Part shown: positions 8,456-15,975 of the stretch, piece by piece
Position numbering within the stretch: the first letter of the stretch is position 1
Layout: every line of letters begins with the position of its first letter
NCBI GenBank assembly: GCA_022484685.1
Contig: JAKVKY010000013.1
Location: forward strand, 1-34,853
DNA from: Acidaminococcaceae bacterium
Lineage (GTDB): Bacteria > Bacillota > Negativicutes > Acidaminococcales > Acidaminococcaceae
Length of the DNA: 34,853 nt
Direction of reading: 5' to 3'
Program-made: the position numbers and the translations under genes
Notes under the pieces: generated by a model
The model's database searches: none
The model's input: only the letters and a program-made list of their open reading frames with translations
What the model was told of the DNA's origin: nothing

Positions 8456-9304
8456 ATGAAAAAACTGGGACTGTTTTTCGTAGTACTGGCTGGATTAGCC
8501 TGGGCAGGGCTCTGTCTGGCGGCAAACCAGATTCCCGCGCCGGACCATGCCAGCTTTTATGCCCAGGACCGGGCCCATATCTTAAGTCAGGCCACCAAAG
8601 ATTATGTGAACGAGACCGGCCGGGAACTGCGCAGCAAGACTAAGGCCCAGGTGGTGGTAGTCACCGTGCCTTCGCTCAAGGGCAGCGTCCTGGAAGAATA
8701 CGCCACGGACATGTTCCGGACCTACGGGCTGGGCGATGCCCGGCTGAATAACGGCGTGCTGCTGCTGGTAGCCCTGCAGGAACATCAGTTCCGTATCGAG
8801 GTAGGCTACGGGCTGGAAGGCGCCTTAACCGACGGTTTTTGCGGCCGGGTGCGGGATAAGTTTTTGACGCCGGCTTTTAAACAACAGGACTACAATAAAG
8901 GTATCAGGGAGGCCTATACGCTTTTGGCAGCCAGAGTTGCTGCGGAATATAAGGTAAGTTTGAGCAACCTGCCTCCGGGTACGGAAAAACTGGTAGAGAC
9001 AGCTTCCCGGGCTCCGGCAGCTCCCTGGTGGGATGTGATCTTAGGCAAACTGGTCCTGGTAGTAGTCATCGCGGTGCCGGTCTGGATGTTGTTCCGTCCG
9101 GTACGGGTAGCGCTCTATAAATTCTTACAGCTGTTTGGTTATCATAAAGGCGAACCCTATCAGGACCCACGTACCCCTAAGGACGGTGCTGCCGACCAGG
9201 GCGGTAATGGCGACGGCGCCAATGGCCGGGACAGCGATGGCCCTGGCGGCGATAGCGGCGGTGGCGGTTCCTCAGGTGGCGGCGGCGCTTCCGGAGGCTG
9301 GTAG
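8456..9304 (+). CDS. Exported TPM-domain (YgcG-like) protein with glycine-rich tail
   Basis: The protein (282 residues) starts at the ATG preceded by AGAGGTG; in-frame codons further upstream lack a ribosome binding site. A signal peptide (hydrophobic residues 4-21) is followed by a TPM domain at about 30-170, recognisable by FYAQDRAHILS, the QVVVVTVPS strand, NNGVLLLVAL and the RIEVGYGLEGALTD block. A transmembrane helix follows at about 193-210, then a basic stretch and a C-terminal tail that is mostly Gly, Ser and Asp and ends in GGW. This is the usual layout of YgcG/TPM proteins, which have been linked to photosystem repair in plants and membrane processes in bacteria; the bacterial role is unclear. 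A 5'-nucleotidase gene starts 25 bases downstream. Confidence 0.85.
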   Translation: MKKLGLFFVVLAGLAWAGLCLAANQIPAPDHASFYAQDRAHILSQATKDYVNETGRELRSKTKAQVVVVTVPSLKGSVLEEYATDMFRTYGLGDARLNNGVLLLVALQEHQFRIEVGYGLEGALTDGFCGRVRDKFLTPAFKQQDYNKGIREAYTLLAARVAAEYKVSLSNLPPGTEKLVETASRAPAAPWWDVILGKLVLVVVIAVPVWMLFRPVRVALYKFLQLFGYHKGEPYQDPRTPKDGAADQGGNGDGANGRDSDGPGGDSGGGGSSGGGGASGGW

Positions 9305-9329
9305 ACGGAACATAGGAGGAGAGCAGGAC

Positions 9330-10886
9330 ATGCAGAAATTTATTATTACTTTGCTGGTAGCGATACTGACCGGGATGCAGCTGTTAGTGGCGGCAGCCGG
9401 GACAGAAACAGTGCCGCTGCAATTTTTACTGGTAAATGATTTTCACGGACATCTCCGCAGTGAGACCGAAGCCCCCGGTGCGGCAAAGCTGGCGGCTACT
9501 ATTGAGGAACTGCGCGGGAAAAATCCGGAGGGCACCGTGCTCTTAGGGGGAGGCGATATGTTTTCCGGCACCCTGGATAGTAATGAGTTTCGCGGCCGTC
9601 CGGCCATTGAACTGATGAACGCGCTGCATTTTGACGGGGACGTGGCGGGAAACCATATCTTTGATTTTAACCGGGCGGTGATTGCCCGGCAGGCCCTCTG
9701 GGCCCACTTTCCTCTTATAGCGGCCAACATTCAGGACGGCACCGGTAAAACGGCGGCGCCGTTTGTGCCCGGTGTGCTATTGGAACGCGATGGCGTACGT
9801 ATTGGCGTGGTGGGTCTGGTGACCATGGATACGCCGGAGAAAGCCTCAAAGAAGAACATGCAGGGGCTGACCTTTGTGGATCCGGTTCCGGCAGCAGCGG
9901 CGGCTATCCGTACTTTACAGCAGCAGGGAGCGCAGCTTATCGTGCTGCTGGTGCATATGAGCACCTATCAGAACCGGGCCGGCACGATTACCGGAGGTGA
10001 GATCATGCCCATCCTGGCGCAGCTGCCAGAGGTGGATGTGGTGCTCAGCGGCCACAGTCATCAGGTGGTGGCAGGTACGGTGCAGGTACGGGGCAAGACC
10101 ATACCGGTCGTTCAGTCCGGCTGGGCGGGGAATAATGTGGCCCTGGTCCGGGTGCAGTATGACCGGGAGCAACATAAACTTCTACAGGCAGAGCCCCTGA
10201 TAGTGAGGACGGCCACGGCTACCGGCAAATTGTCGGAGCCTCTGGCTACCAGGCTGCAGGGTTATCTGACCGCCGTGGATAAAAAATATCATACACCGCT
10301 GGCGGTTAACGACCAGGACCTGCCGTATGAACGCCGGAGCATTGAGGAACGGGCCTGTGCCGATGTGCTTTTGGACCTGGTGCGCCAGAAAGCAGGGGCC
10401 CGGGTAGCTCTGTGTAACGGCGGTGGTTTCCGAACCGGTCTGGCCCGGGGGCAGGTGACCCTGGCCGATGTGCTGAAGGTATGGCCTTTTAAAGATGATC
10501 TTTATCTGGCAGATATCTCCGGCCGGGTCCTCAAAGCAGCAGTAACGAACGGTCTGGAAACCAATGAGCGCGGCTTGCTGCGTTTTTCCGGCCTGAAGGT
10601 GGTGGGCAGGGTGAACGGACCGGCAGCAGGACGTATCAGTTCTATTACCTTTAGTGATGGCACGCCGGTGGAAGATAACCGGGACTACAAGGTAGTACTC
10701 AACGAGTTTATGTTGAACGGCGGCGACGGGTATACCATGTTCCAGCAGGCTCGCAACCGGGTGCAGCTGGGTGGCGAAGTATCCTATGTGAAAAAAGCGC
10801 TGCAGCAGATGGGAAGGATCAGCTATCAGCTGGATGACCGGTTAACGATTACGAATGCTGCCGAGGCAGCAGCGGCTAGACAATAA
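9330..10886 (+). CDS. Exported 5'-nucleotidase / 2',3'-cyclic phosphodiesterase family metallophosphatase (UshA-like)
   Basis: The 518-residue product has a signal peptide with probable cleavage after about residue 24. The N-terminal metallophosphatase domain has the metal-ligand motifs NDFHGH (36-41), GGGDMFSG (73-80), GNH (107-109) and later SGHSH. The C-terminal 5'-nucleotidase domain has NGGGFRTG, the VWPFKDDLY segment and LNEFMLNGGDGYTMF, which supply the substrate-binding Asn, Arg and stacking aromatic residues. It probably hydrolyses nucleotides outside the cytoplasmic membrane for phosphate or nucleoside salvage. The start follows AGGAGG at 9314-9319. An extended in-frame reading back into the previous gene is rejected because of this site. 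A terminator follows. Confidence 0.9.
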   Translation: MQKFIITLLVAILTGMQLLVAAAGTETVPLQFLLVNDFHGHLRSETEAPGAAKLAATIEELRGKNPEGTVLLGGGDMFSGTLDSNEFRGRPAIELMNALHFDGDVAGNHIFDFNRAVIARQALWAHFPLIAANIQDGTGKTAAPFVPGVLLERDGVRIGVVGLVTMDTPEKASKKNMQGLTFVDPVPAAAAAIRTLQQQGAQLIVLLVHMSTYQNRAGTITGGEIMPILAQLPEVDVVLSGHSHQVVAGTVQVRGKTIPVVQSGWAGNNVALVRVQYDREQHKLLQAEPLIVRTATATGKLSEPLATRLQGYLTAVDKKYHTPLAVNDQDLPYERRSIEERACADVLLDLVRQKAGARVALCNGGGFRTGLARGQVTLADVLKVWPFKDDLYLADISGRVLKAAVTNGLETNERGLLRFSGLKVVGRVNGPAAGRISSITFSDGTPVEDNRDYKVVLNEFMLNGGDGYTMFQQARNRVQLGGEVSYVKKALQQMGRISYQLDDRLTITNAAEAAAARQ

Positions 10887-10902
10887 TTTTGGTTTCAGAC
10901 AT

Positions 10903-10940
10903 AAAAAATCCGGGAGCAGTAACTGCTTCCGGATTTTTTT
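10903..10940. terminator. Bidirectional intrinsic terminator
   Basis: AAAAAATCCGGGAGCAG pairs with CTGCTTCCGGATTTTTT across a 3-base loop, with one wobble position. The T run follows on the + strand and the flanking A run gives a T run on the minus strand, so it can serve both the 5'-nucleotidase gene and the convergent cupin gene. Confidence 0.9.
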
Positions 10941-11041
10941 AATGTTTCAGGGCTCAGACGGCCTGGGCTGGCAATATTTTCAAGCATCATGTCCTAAAAA
11001 TGGTGTCAGCCCGGTCTCTGTAGGAGCGAAAACAAAGGATG

Positions 11042-11458
11042 TCAGAGGGGCGGCAGTTTGGCATATTCCGCATCGGTGACCGGCTCCAGCCATTCGTTGC
11101 TGGCTCCCTTTTGGGGTACGGACAGGGCCAGGTGGGCAAAAGCTTCGCTGGCTACGGCCCCGTGCCAGTGTTTAACTTCCGGGGCGATGTAGACAAAATC
11201 GCCGGGCGCCAGGTGACGGGCCGGTTGGCCCCACTCCTGGTACCAGCCGTGGCCCCCTACGCAGATCAGCATCTGTCCGGCCACATGGTGGGTATGCCAG
11301 TTGTTGCGACAGCCGGGCTCAAAGGTAACGTTACAGATGACACATTCCTTGTCATTCAGCAGGCTTAAATAACTGTTGCCGATAAAATACTGGGCATATG
11401 CCTTATTCTCCTCACCTAAAGGGAACATGGATGTCTTCGCTAATACTTCTTTGTTCAT
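11042..11458 (-). CDS. Small cupin-domain protein
   Basis: This 138-residue single-domain protein resembles cupins often annotated as carboxymuconolactone decarboxylase-like. Cupin motif 1 is PGCRNNWHTHHVAGQ with metal-ligand candidates H55 and H57; the position usually held by Glu is Gln (Q62). Motif 2 is LAPGDFVYIAPEVKHWH with H97. Many such proteins bind Mn, Fe or Zn, but the substrate cannot be read from sequence. The ATG at 11458 is 9 bases after AAGGAGG; a TTG six bases earlier is too close to that site. The promoter carries a MerR-type spacer dyad, suggesting control by a stress- or aldehyde-sensing regulator encoded elsewhere. Confidence 0.85.
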   Translation of the reverse strand: MNKEVLAKTSMFPLGEENKAYAQYFIGNSYLSLLNDKECVICNVTFEPGCRNNWHTHHVAGQMLICVGGHGWYQEWGQPARHLAPGDFVYIAPEVKHWHGAVASEAFAHLALSVPQKGASNEWLEPVTDAEYAKLPPL

Positions 11459-11492
11459 GGGCAATCTCCTCCTTGTGTTTCACTGCCCTAAG

Positions 11493-11521
11493 GATAAACC
11501 TTGGAGTTAAGTCTATGTCAA
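11493..11521 (-). promoter_or_regulatory. Promoter with MerR-family-like operator for the first cupin gene
   Basis: On the minus strand TTGACA (11516-11521) and TTTATC (11493-11498) are 17 bases apart. The spacer continues from the -35 as TAGACTTAACTCCAAGG, an imperfect dyad centred on TTAA. The whole resembles the CTTGACTTAGAGT-ACTCTAAG operators of the NmlR/AdhR branch of MerR regulators, which bind between the -35 and -10. No MerR gene is in the window. Confidence 0.6.
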
Positions 11522-11583
11522 GATTTTTTTTAAAAGAGGGCCAAGATAAAACTGTAAGACAGATAATTGTGTCTCCGGCCCAT

Positions 11584-11615
11584 AAAAAAACCGGGCCGCC
11601 AGCTGGCGAGCCCGG
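11584..11615 (-). terminator. Intrinsic terminator of the second cupin gene
   Basis: On the minus strand CCGGGC, an inner CGCCAG/CTGGCG arm and GCCCGG form a long hairpin, followed immediately by seven T residues. It lies 15 bases after the stop of the upstream cupin gene and separates the two cupin transcripts. Confidence 0.9.
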
Positions 11616-11629
11616 ACCGATACATATAT

Positions 11630-11959
11630 TTACTGGTTAGCGACGACGGCATAGAAAAATAAATCTTTCTTACTGTCGTTGATGATGGTGTGACTGTGCC
11701 CCTTGGGACAATAGTGGCAGATGCCGGCGTGGAGTTTTTCCTTCTGGCCGTCGTAGATAGCCGTGCCGGTTCCTTCCAGGACGAAGACAATCTCACTGCT
11801 GGTCTCATGTTTGTGCAGGCCTACGGAAGCTCCCGGAACCAGTTTGATTTTCATGATACGTGCCCGTTCGTCCGTATACATATTAGTGAGCAGTTCTTTT
11901 TCCCCACCGTAAAAATTTTTAATGGAAGTCTCAGGTATCTTCGTAAAATCTATGAGCAT
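11630..11959 (-). CDS. Small cupin-domain protein
   Basis: The 109-residue product is a single cupin fold. Motif 1 is PGASVGLHKHETSSEIVFVLEGTG with H49, H51 and E56, the canonical metal triad. Motif 2 is CPKGHSHTIIND with H90 as the probable fourth ligand. It is similar to stand-alone metal-binding cupins found widely in anaerobes; no reaction can be assigned. The ATG follows AAGGAGGG with good spacing. It has its own promoter (12031-12059), a palindromic leader element (11991-12004) and its own terminator, so it is probably expressed separately from the neighbouring cupin gene although the two share strand and fold class. Confidence 0.85.
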   Translation of the reverse strand: MLIDFTKIPETSIKNFYGGEKELLTNMYTDERARIMKIKLVPGASVGLHKHETSSEIVFVLEGTGTAIYDGQKEKLHAGICHYCPKGHSHTIINDSKKDLFFYAVVANQ

Positions 11960-11990
11960 GATATGTCCCTCCTTAGGCAGTTGAACTTTA

Positions 11991-12004
11991 ATAGTAAGTA
12001 CTAT
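11991..12004. promoter_or_regulatory. 14-bp perfect palindrome in the second cupin leader
   Basis: ATAGTAAGTACTAT is a perfect dyad (6-bp arms around AG). It lies about 20 bases downstream of the predicted transcription start and ahead of the ribosome binding site, a typical position for a repressor operator. Confidence 0.45.
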
Positions 12005-12030
12005 GATATTTAATATTACTACTTCTCTAT

Positions 12031-12059
12031 ATTATATAGTAAAAATGGGATTTAGTAAA
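12031..12059 (-). promoter_or_regulatory. Promoter of the second cupin gene
   Basis: On the minus strand TTTACT (12054-12059), a 17-base spacer and a perfect TATAAT (12031-12036) form a good vegetative promoter in a very AT-rich stretch. Confidence 0.65.
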
Positions 12060-12083
12060 AAAATAATAAAAAATATTAAAAAA

Positions 12084-12110
12084 TTAGCACTCACCACTTG
12101 ACAGTGCTAA
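12084..12110. promoter_or_regulatory. CIRCE element (HrcA operator)
   Basis: TTAGCACTC (12084-12092), nine bases, then CAGTGCTAA (12102-12110). This matches the CIRCE consensus TTAGCACTC-N9-GAGTGCTAA at 17 of 18 positions, the exception being the first base of the right arm. It overlaps the -35 box of the hsp20 promoter, so HrcA binding should block transcription. Confidence 0.93.
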
Positions 12111-12126
12111 CAAAATATGTTATAAC
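12098..12126 (+). promoter_or_regulatory. Consensus sigma-A promoter of hsp20
   Basis: TTGACA (12098-12103) and TATAAC (12121-12126) are exactly 17 bases apart. The -35 sits inside the CIRCE spacer and right arm. The predicted start near 12133 leaves a leader of about 117 bases before the coding start. Confidence 0.88.
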
Positions 12127-12249
12127 ATAATCAGAAACAAAAGATTGAAACCCCGTAAGACCAACAATGACAAAGGATCTGAGAGCAAGGTTTCATTCAA
12201 GTAGTTTCCAAAAAATTTGTGACAACTGGGTCGCGAGGAGGAATGACTT

Positions 12250-12702
12250 ATGATGTTACCGAGTATTTTTGGAGAAAACTTGTTTGATGATTGGATGGAT
12301 GATTTTCCGGTAAGAGGCTTCTTAGAAGGAGAACATAATCCCCTGTATGGCAAGCATGCGAAGAACCTGATGAAGACGGATGTGAAAGAGCTGGAGAAAG
12401 GCTATGAGGTGGCAGTTGACCTGCCGGGCTTTAAGAAGGATGATCTGCATGTAGAACTCAACAACGGTTATCTGACTATCAGCGCTTCCAAGAGTCTCAA
12501 CAAGGATGAAAAAGACCAGGACGGGAAGTACCTCAGACAGGAACGTTATGCAGGCAGTTGCAGCAGAAGCTTCTACGTCGGCGAGGGCGTAGAAGAAAAA
12601 GACATTCATGCTAAGTTTGAAGACGGTACCCTGAGATTGGCTATTCCCAAGAAAGATCCGAAGGCTATCGAGTCCAAGAAGTGCATCGCCATTGAAGGCT
12701 AA
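12250..12702 (+). CDS. Small heat shock protein, Hsp20/alpha-crystallin family
   Basis: This 150-residue protein is an ATP-independent holdase that keeps unfolding proteins soluble for refolding by ClpB/DnaK-type machines. A short variable N-terminus (to about 40) precedes the alpha-crystallin domain, which has the typical EVAVDLPGFKKDDLHVEL strands, GYLTISA, the RQERYAGSCSRSFYVGEGV region and the FEDGTLRLAIPKK signature. The C-terminal IAI tripeptide in KKCIAIEG is the oligomerisation motif. GAGGAGG lies 8 bases before the ATG at 12250; a second ATG follows directly. CIRCE upstream places it under HrcA. It is monocistronic, with a strong terminator. Confidence 0.95.
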   Translation: MMLPSIFGENLFDDWMDDFPVRGFLEGEHNPLYGKHAKNLMKTDVKELEKGYEVAVDLPGFKKDDLHVELNNGYLTISASKSLNKDEKDQDGKYLRQERYAGSCSRSFYVGEGVEEKDIHAKFEDGTLRLAIPKKDPKAIESKKCIAIEG

Positions 12703-12742
12703 ACAAAGGCAGGACCACTCGTGAGACCGACTGGAAACGCGT

Positions 12743-12790
12743 CAGGTGGTACGGGAGCGCAAATAAGCTCCGCGTACCACCTGCTTTTTT
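12743..12790 (+). terminator. Intrinsic terminator of hsp20
   Basis: CAGGTGGTAC pairs with GTACCACCTG, with an additional GGAGC/GCTCC inner stem, followed by CTTTTTT. The hairpin is among the strongest in the window. Confidence 0.92.
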
Positions 12791-12846
12791 GTAAGTGCTG
12801 TTTTTAGCAAAACGCGCTCCTGTTTCTTTAAAGAAGCGTCGCCTGT

Positions 12847-13599
12847 TTATTTAGTTAAGAAAGCGCCGATGCGTTGATAGACATCCTGCCGCTCGCCGTC
12901 CAGGGCCAGCAGATGGCCGGAGTGGTGGTACCAGACGATTTCCTTGTCCGTGGAAGCCACATGATCGTAAATAATCTGGGCGCTCTCCGGTTTCACATGC
13001 TTTTCCACCGTGGACTGCATGATCAGGAGCGGACAGGTGATCTTGGGCAGACAGTTCGTCTGCATCTTATTGATTTCCTTAAAGGCGCTGGACAGTGGCA
13101 GCAGGGGAAATTCATCGTAGCTGGCGTAATATTGGGCGGGTACGTCAAACTTACGGGGCTTTTTCTTCTCCACCGGGTGGATAAAGTGAAACCATTTAGC
13201 GTACTGATAATGTTTATTGTAGGTTTCCAGGGGAGCGCTCATGACCACGCTCTTGTAGAGCTGGGTGGTGGCGGCTACTTTCAGGACTACCGCAGCGCCC
13301 ATGGAAGAACCTACCAGGGAAACTTTCCTGGCCAGGGTCCTGGCCTTGGCCACATTCCTGAGCACTTCCTCGTACCAGTCGGCAAAGGTGGTGTGCTCCA
13401 GGTCATCAATATTGGTGCCGTGCCCGGGCAAACGGACGCCTATGACCGACAGTCCCAGCTTGTTCAAGTATGCGCCTAACAGGCGCAGCTCGCCGGGGGT
13501 ACCGGTATAACCGTGTACCAGCACCACGCACTGGTCGGCGCTGCCGGGCAGGTAATAGGCTTCACCTCCGGGCAGGGTGATGAGCGGCTGAGTTTTCAT
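12847..13599 (-). CDS. Alpha/beta hydrolase, Est30-like carboxylesterase
   Basis: The 250-residue cytoplasmic protein has the fold and length of the small carboxylesterases related to Geobacillus Est30 and monoacylglycerol lipases. Motifs are HGYTGTPGE (oxyanion region, from residue 29), LPGHG (58-62), the nucleophile elbow GSSMG with S99, and the catalytic His in SGHLLALD (H229). The acid position, Asp in Est30, appears to be Glu here (E199 in MQSTVEKHVKPES). It probably hydrolyses short acyl esters; the natural substrate is unknown. AAAGGAGG precedes the ATG. The ATG overlaps the stop of the upstream membrane-protein gene (ATGA), so the two are translationally coupled. Confidence 0.88.
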   Translation of the reverse strand: MKTQPLITLPGGEAYYLPGSADQCVVLVHGYTGTPGELRLLGAYLNKLGLSVIGVRLPGHGTNIDDLEHTTFADWYEEVLRNVAKARTLARKVSLVGSSMGAAVVLKVAATTQLYKSVVMSAPLETYNKHYQYAKWFHFIHPVEKKKPRKFDVPAQYYASYDEFPLLPLSSAFKEINKMQTNCLPKITCPLLIMQSTVEKHVKPESAQIIYDHVASTDKEIVWYHHSGHLLALDGERQDVYQRIGAFLTK

Positions 13600-14684
13600 T
13601 GGCCTGCGCCTCCTTTAGCAGCATTGTCAGCAGCTGGCGGCGTCGGCAGCCGGTCCAGCAGGGTTAAAGAAGTATGATCGGTAAAGATAACGGACGTAAC
13701 GGCAAAGCTGCCGCTAATTTGTTGTTTGGTATTGCTGGTCAGTTTCTGCTGGTCTTCCACGAAAGGATTCAGGGCCCAGGAATTATGGGCGCTGCTGGTT
13801 TTACCTGCCGGGATGCTGCCGGCTTCAAAGGCATCTGTAAAACGTACCGTGCCGTCGGCATCCTTGATGGTGACGATGCCGGAGACGCTGAGGATATCCC
13901 GGGTACCCAGGTTGGTTAAAGCAAAATCAGCGCTGATAGCGGTAACCGGCAGACCTTCCATCAAGGTCTGGAAGGTAAACTTCGGTGCCTTAGCGCCGGT
14001 AGTTTCCACCCGGACCGCAGCATTAATCTTGTCCTGCAGCGGTTTATTGAGCTCGGCCAGCTTGGCAGCGATGGCAGCCTGACGGGCATCCAGATATTCC
14101 TGCACGTTGGCTACCTGTTTCACCTGCCAGGTACCGTCGCCCAGCCGTACCATCTTCAGCCGTACCGGTAAAGTCTTACCGGTTTGCTTATCTTCAATGC
14201 CCAGGCTGACCACGGCTTCGTTGTCGCCGTTCTTGGTCACCCCGGTAATATTTTTATACACCATGTAAGGCACGCCCAGCTTGACAGCCATCCCTTCGGC
14301 CAGCTGGCCGCCGCGGCCCGAGTTGTCTCCGGCTGCGTCCAGGACGTTGCCTACCGTACCGGACTGGACAAAGTTTTTCGCCATGTTGGCAAAGACCGGC
14401 ACGATGGAACTTTTGATGCTTAAGATCTGATTCTGCAGGAACGGGTTGGCCGGTGCGGTCTGCACATGGAACTCGGCGGCGATGGCGTCGTCAAATAACT
14501 TACTGAACAGGTTGTCCAGGTCCACATGTTCCTCAAAAGTCTTGGTATCATGCTGGACGACGGCGTTGGCAATCAGGTTTAAGGTATACTGGGGGGTTTT
14601 GACCCAATACCCAAAATAAAAAGCGCCGGCTGCAAGCACGGCAACAATAAGGAATCCTAACACATATTTAACTGCTTTACCCAT
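13596..14684 (-). CDS. Membrane-anchored extracytoplasmic protein of unknown function (DUF2939-like N-terminal region)
   Basis: The 362-residue protein has one N-terminal transmembrane helix (about 7-27) and then a long soluble part that should lie outside the cytoplasmic membrane. The segment after the helix (KTPQYTLNLIANAVVQHD, then FEEHVDLDNLFSKL) resembles DUF2939-type domains, which begin with a similar TP-Y-L ... HD ... F ... VD pattern. A middle region (about 200-215) is helical. The C-terminal 130 residues look like a beta domain and end in a Pro/Ala/Gly tail. No catalytic motif is apparent. The ribosome binding site is weak. It is coupled to the esterase gene downstream. The family call is tentative. 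Confidence 0.6.
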   Translation of the reverse strand: MGKAVKYVLGFLIVAVLAAGAFYFGYWVKTPQYTLNLIANAVVQHDTKTFEEHVDLDNLFSKLFDDAIAAEFHVQTAPANPFLQNQILSIKSSIVPVFANMAKNFVQSGTVGNVLDAAGDNSGRGGQLAEGMAVKLGVPYMVYKNITGVTKNGDNEAVVSLGIEDKQTGKTLPVRLKMVRLGDGTWQVKQVANVQEYLDARQAAIAAKLAELNKPLQDKINAAVRVETTGAKAPKFTFQTLMEGLPVTAISADFALTNLGTRDILSVSGIVTIKDADGTVRFTDAFEAGSIPAGKTSSAHNSWALNPFVEDQQKLTSNTKQQISGSFAVTSVIFTDHTSLTLLDRLPTPPAADNAAKGGAGQ

Positions 14685-14834
14685 GATCTTATCTGGCCCC
14701 TTCTAAAATACGTTTATCTAAATTACTACATCTTATAGCTTACATCTTAAAGTAAGAGCTTGCTTGTTAAAGAATAGTTTTGCACTAACCGGAGGCTTTG
14801 TCAAGCGGCAAAAACCCAAATTGCTAAATAATGT

Positions 14835-14862
14835 TTGACATTTTGACATTTACTGCTATAAT
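14835..14862 (+). promoter_or_regulatory. Consensus-like promoter with no sense gene (possible antisense transcript)
   Basis: TTGACA (14835-14840) and a perfect TATAAT (14857-14862) are 16 bases apart on the + strand. A transcript from here would run opposite to the DUF155-like gene. A second TTGACA at 14843 repeats the first 8-mer. Confidence 0.4.
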
Positions 14863-14874
14863 GAACCTAGGAAC

Positions 14875-14900
14875 AAAAAAAGGGCAGCACAGGCTGCCCT
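14875..14900 (-). terminator. Intrinsic terminator of the DUF155-like gene
   Basis: On the minus strand AGGGCAGC and GCTGCCCT form a perfect 8-bp stem with a 4-base loop, followed by seven T residues. It begins 14 bases after the stop codon. Confidence 0.92.
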
Positions 14901-14913
14901 TGCTTTGGTCCTT

Positions 14914-15975
14914 TTACTTAAAAGCCAGGAAGACCAGGATGATGAGGCACAGAACCAGGACGCCGATGATGCTGTAACCCAGCATGGTCATCCGGTGCGC
15001 GGTAATTTCTTCGTTGAGCAGGTTGTAGCAACGCTGCATCACGTTCAGCTTGTTCTCAATGTTTTCCTGCCAGGCGGAAGCACGCAGGATTTCCAGATAG
15101 CGGGTATAGACCCGGGCATAGAAAATGTCTTCGGTAACCTGCAGGGCATTGGAAATATTACTGGTCAGGCTGCTGACATCGGCCATGGTTTCCAAAAGGC
15201 TGCTGCGGATGGCCCGGTAACGTTCCAGCTTGCTGGCTTCATCGGACTTGCTGACGGCTTCAATCTCGCCGTAGGTCTTATCAATGGCCTTGGTCAGGTA
15301 GTTATCGTAGTAGCGCAGTTCCAGGAACTGGGCGCTGGCAAATTCCAGCAGGTCGGGAATGTCCATGCTGCCGCTGGGATCGTAAATTACGGCGCTGTCC
15401 CAGGCCAGATAGCAGACGTCCTGGGCATAGGAGAAATGGTTGGCCAGCGTATACTTTTGGGTTTCCTCAGAAACCGGCTGTCTGTCAGCCAGGAGGATGG
15501 GCACCAGTTTCCAATCCTGGGGAATGGGATCCCGGAAGTAATAGGCGACGAACTCTTCGTCGAACTCCGAGATACGCTCGTTGGTGCAGGCCGGTTTAAT
15601 GGTTTCCAGGACCGAGTTTAAGAAATCCCGGACTAATTCATCCGGCATCACGTCCGTGGCGATGACCACATCCATATATTCTTCGTAAGAAACATCTTCG
15701 TCAAAGGCAATATTAAAGATCAGGCAGATAACGCCTAAATCTTCAATCCTGGCTTTGACTTCCGTGATATAGGACTTGCCGCAGAATTCCATCTCATGGG
15801 AACCAAGTTCTACCAGGATAGGCGGATTGGTGAAATTAATGGACTGGGTCGAGATACGGTCCAGCCGCAGCCGCGAGACGCTGGCATTGCGGGCAATCCA
15901 CAGGGCCTCTACCTGTTCCAGGTTGATTTCATCAGCGACGTCGAACAAACGGTACACGATCATTGAAGTTTTCAT
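14914..15975 (-). CDS. Tail-anchored DUF155 (RMND1/Rmd1/YagE-like) protein
   Basis: This 353-residue protein is soluble for most of its length and ends in a single hydrophobic helix (about 330-351, SIIGVLVLCLIILVFLAF), so it should be anchored by its C-terminus. The region before the anchor (EDIFYARVYTRYLEILRASAW, then NKLNVMQRCYNLLNEEI) matches the layout of the DUF155 family, in which a helical segment with conserved Tyr-Leu and Arg is followed by a C-terminal membrane helix. Eukaryotic members (RMND1) support mitochondrial translation; the bacterial role is unknown. GAGGA precedes the ATG. It is a single-gene unit next to clpB, which is divergent. Confidence 0.6.
   Translation of the reverse strand: MKTSMIVYRLFDVADEINLEQVEALWIARNASVSRLRLDRISTQSINFTNPPILVELGSHEMEFCGKSYITEVKARIEDLGVICLIFNIAFDEDVSYEEYMDVVIATDVMPDELVRDFLNSVLETIKPACTNERISEFDEEFVAYYFRDPIPQDWKLVPILLADRQPVSEETQKYTLANHFSYAQDVCYLAWDSAVIYDPSGSMDIPDLLEFASAQFLELRYYDNYLTKAIDKTYGEIEAVSKSDEASKLERYRAIRSSLLETMADVSSLTSNISNALQVTEDIFYARVYTRYLEILRASAWQENIENKLNVMQRCYNLLNEEITAHRMTMLGYSIIGVLVLCLIILVFLAFK

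Noticed and set aside
9135-9329. N-terminal extension of the 5'-nucleotidase into the TPM gene
   Set aside because: AGGAGG and a signal peptide place the start at 9330.
14905-15621. Long + strand open frame opposite the DUF155-like gene
   Set aside because: It mirrors codon bias of the real gene, has no ribosome binding site and no recognisable domain.
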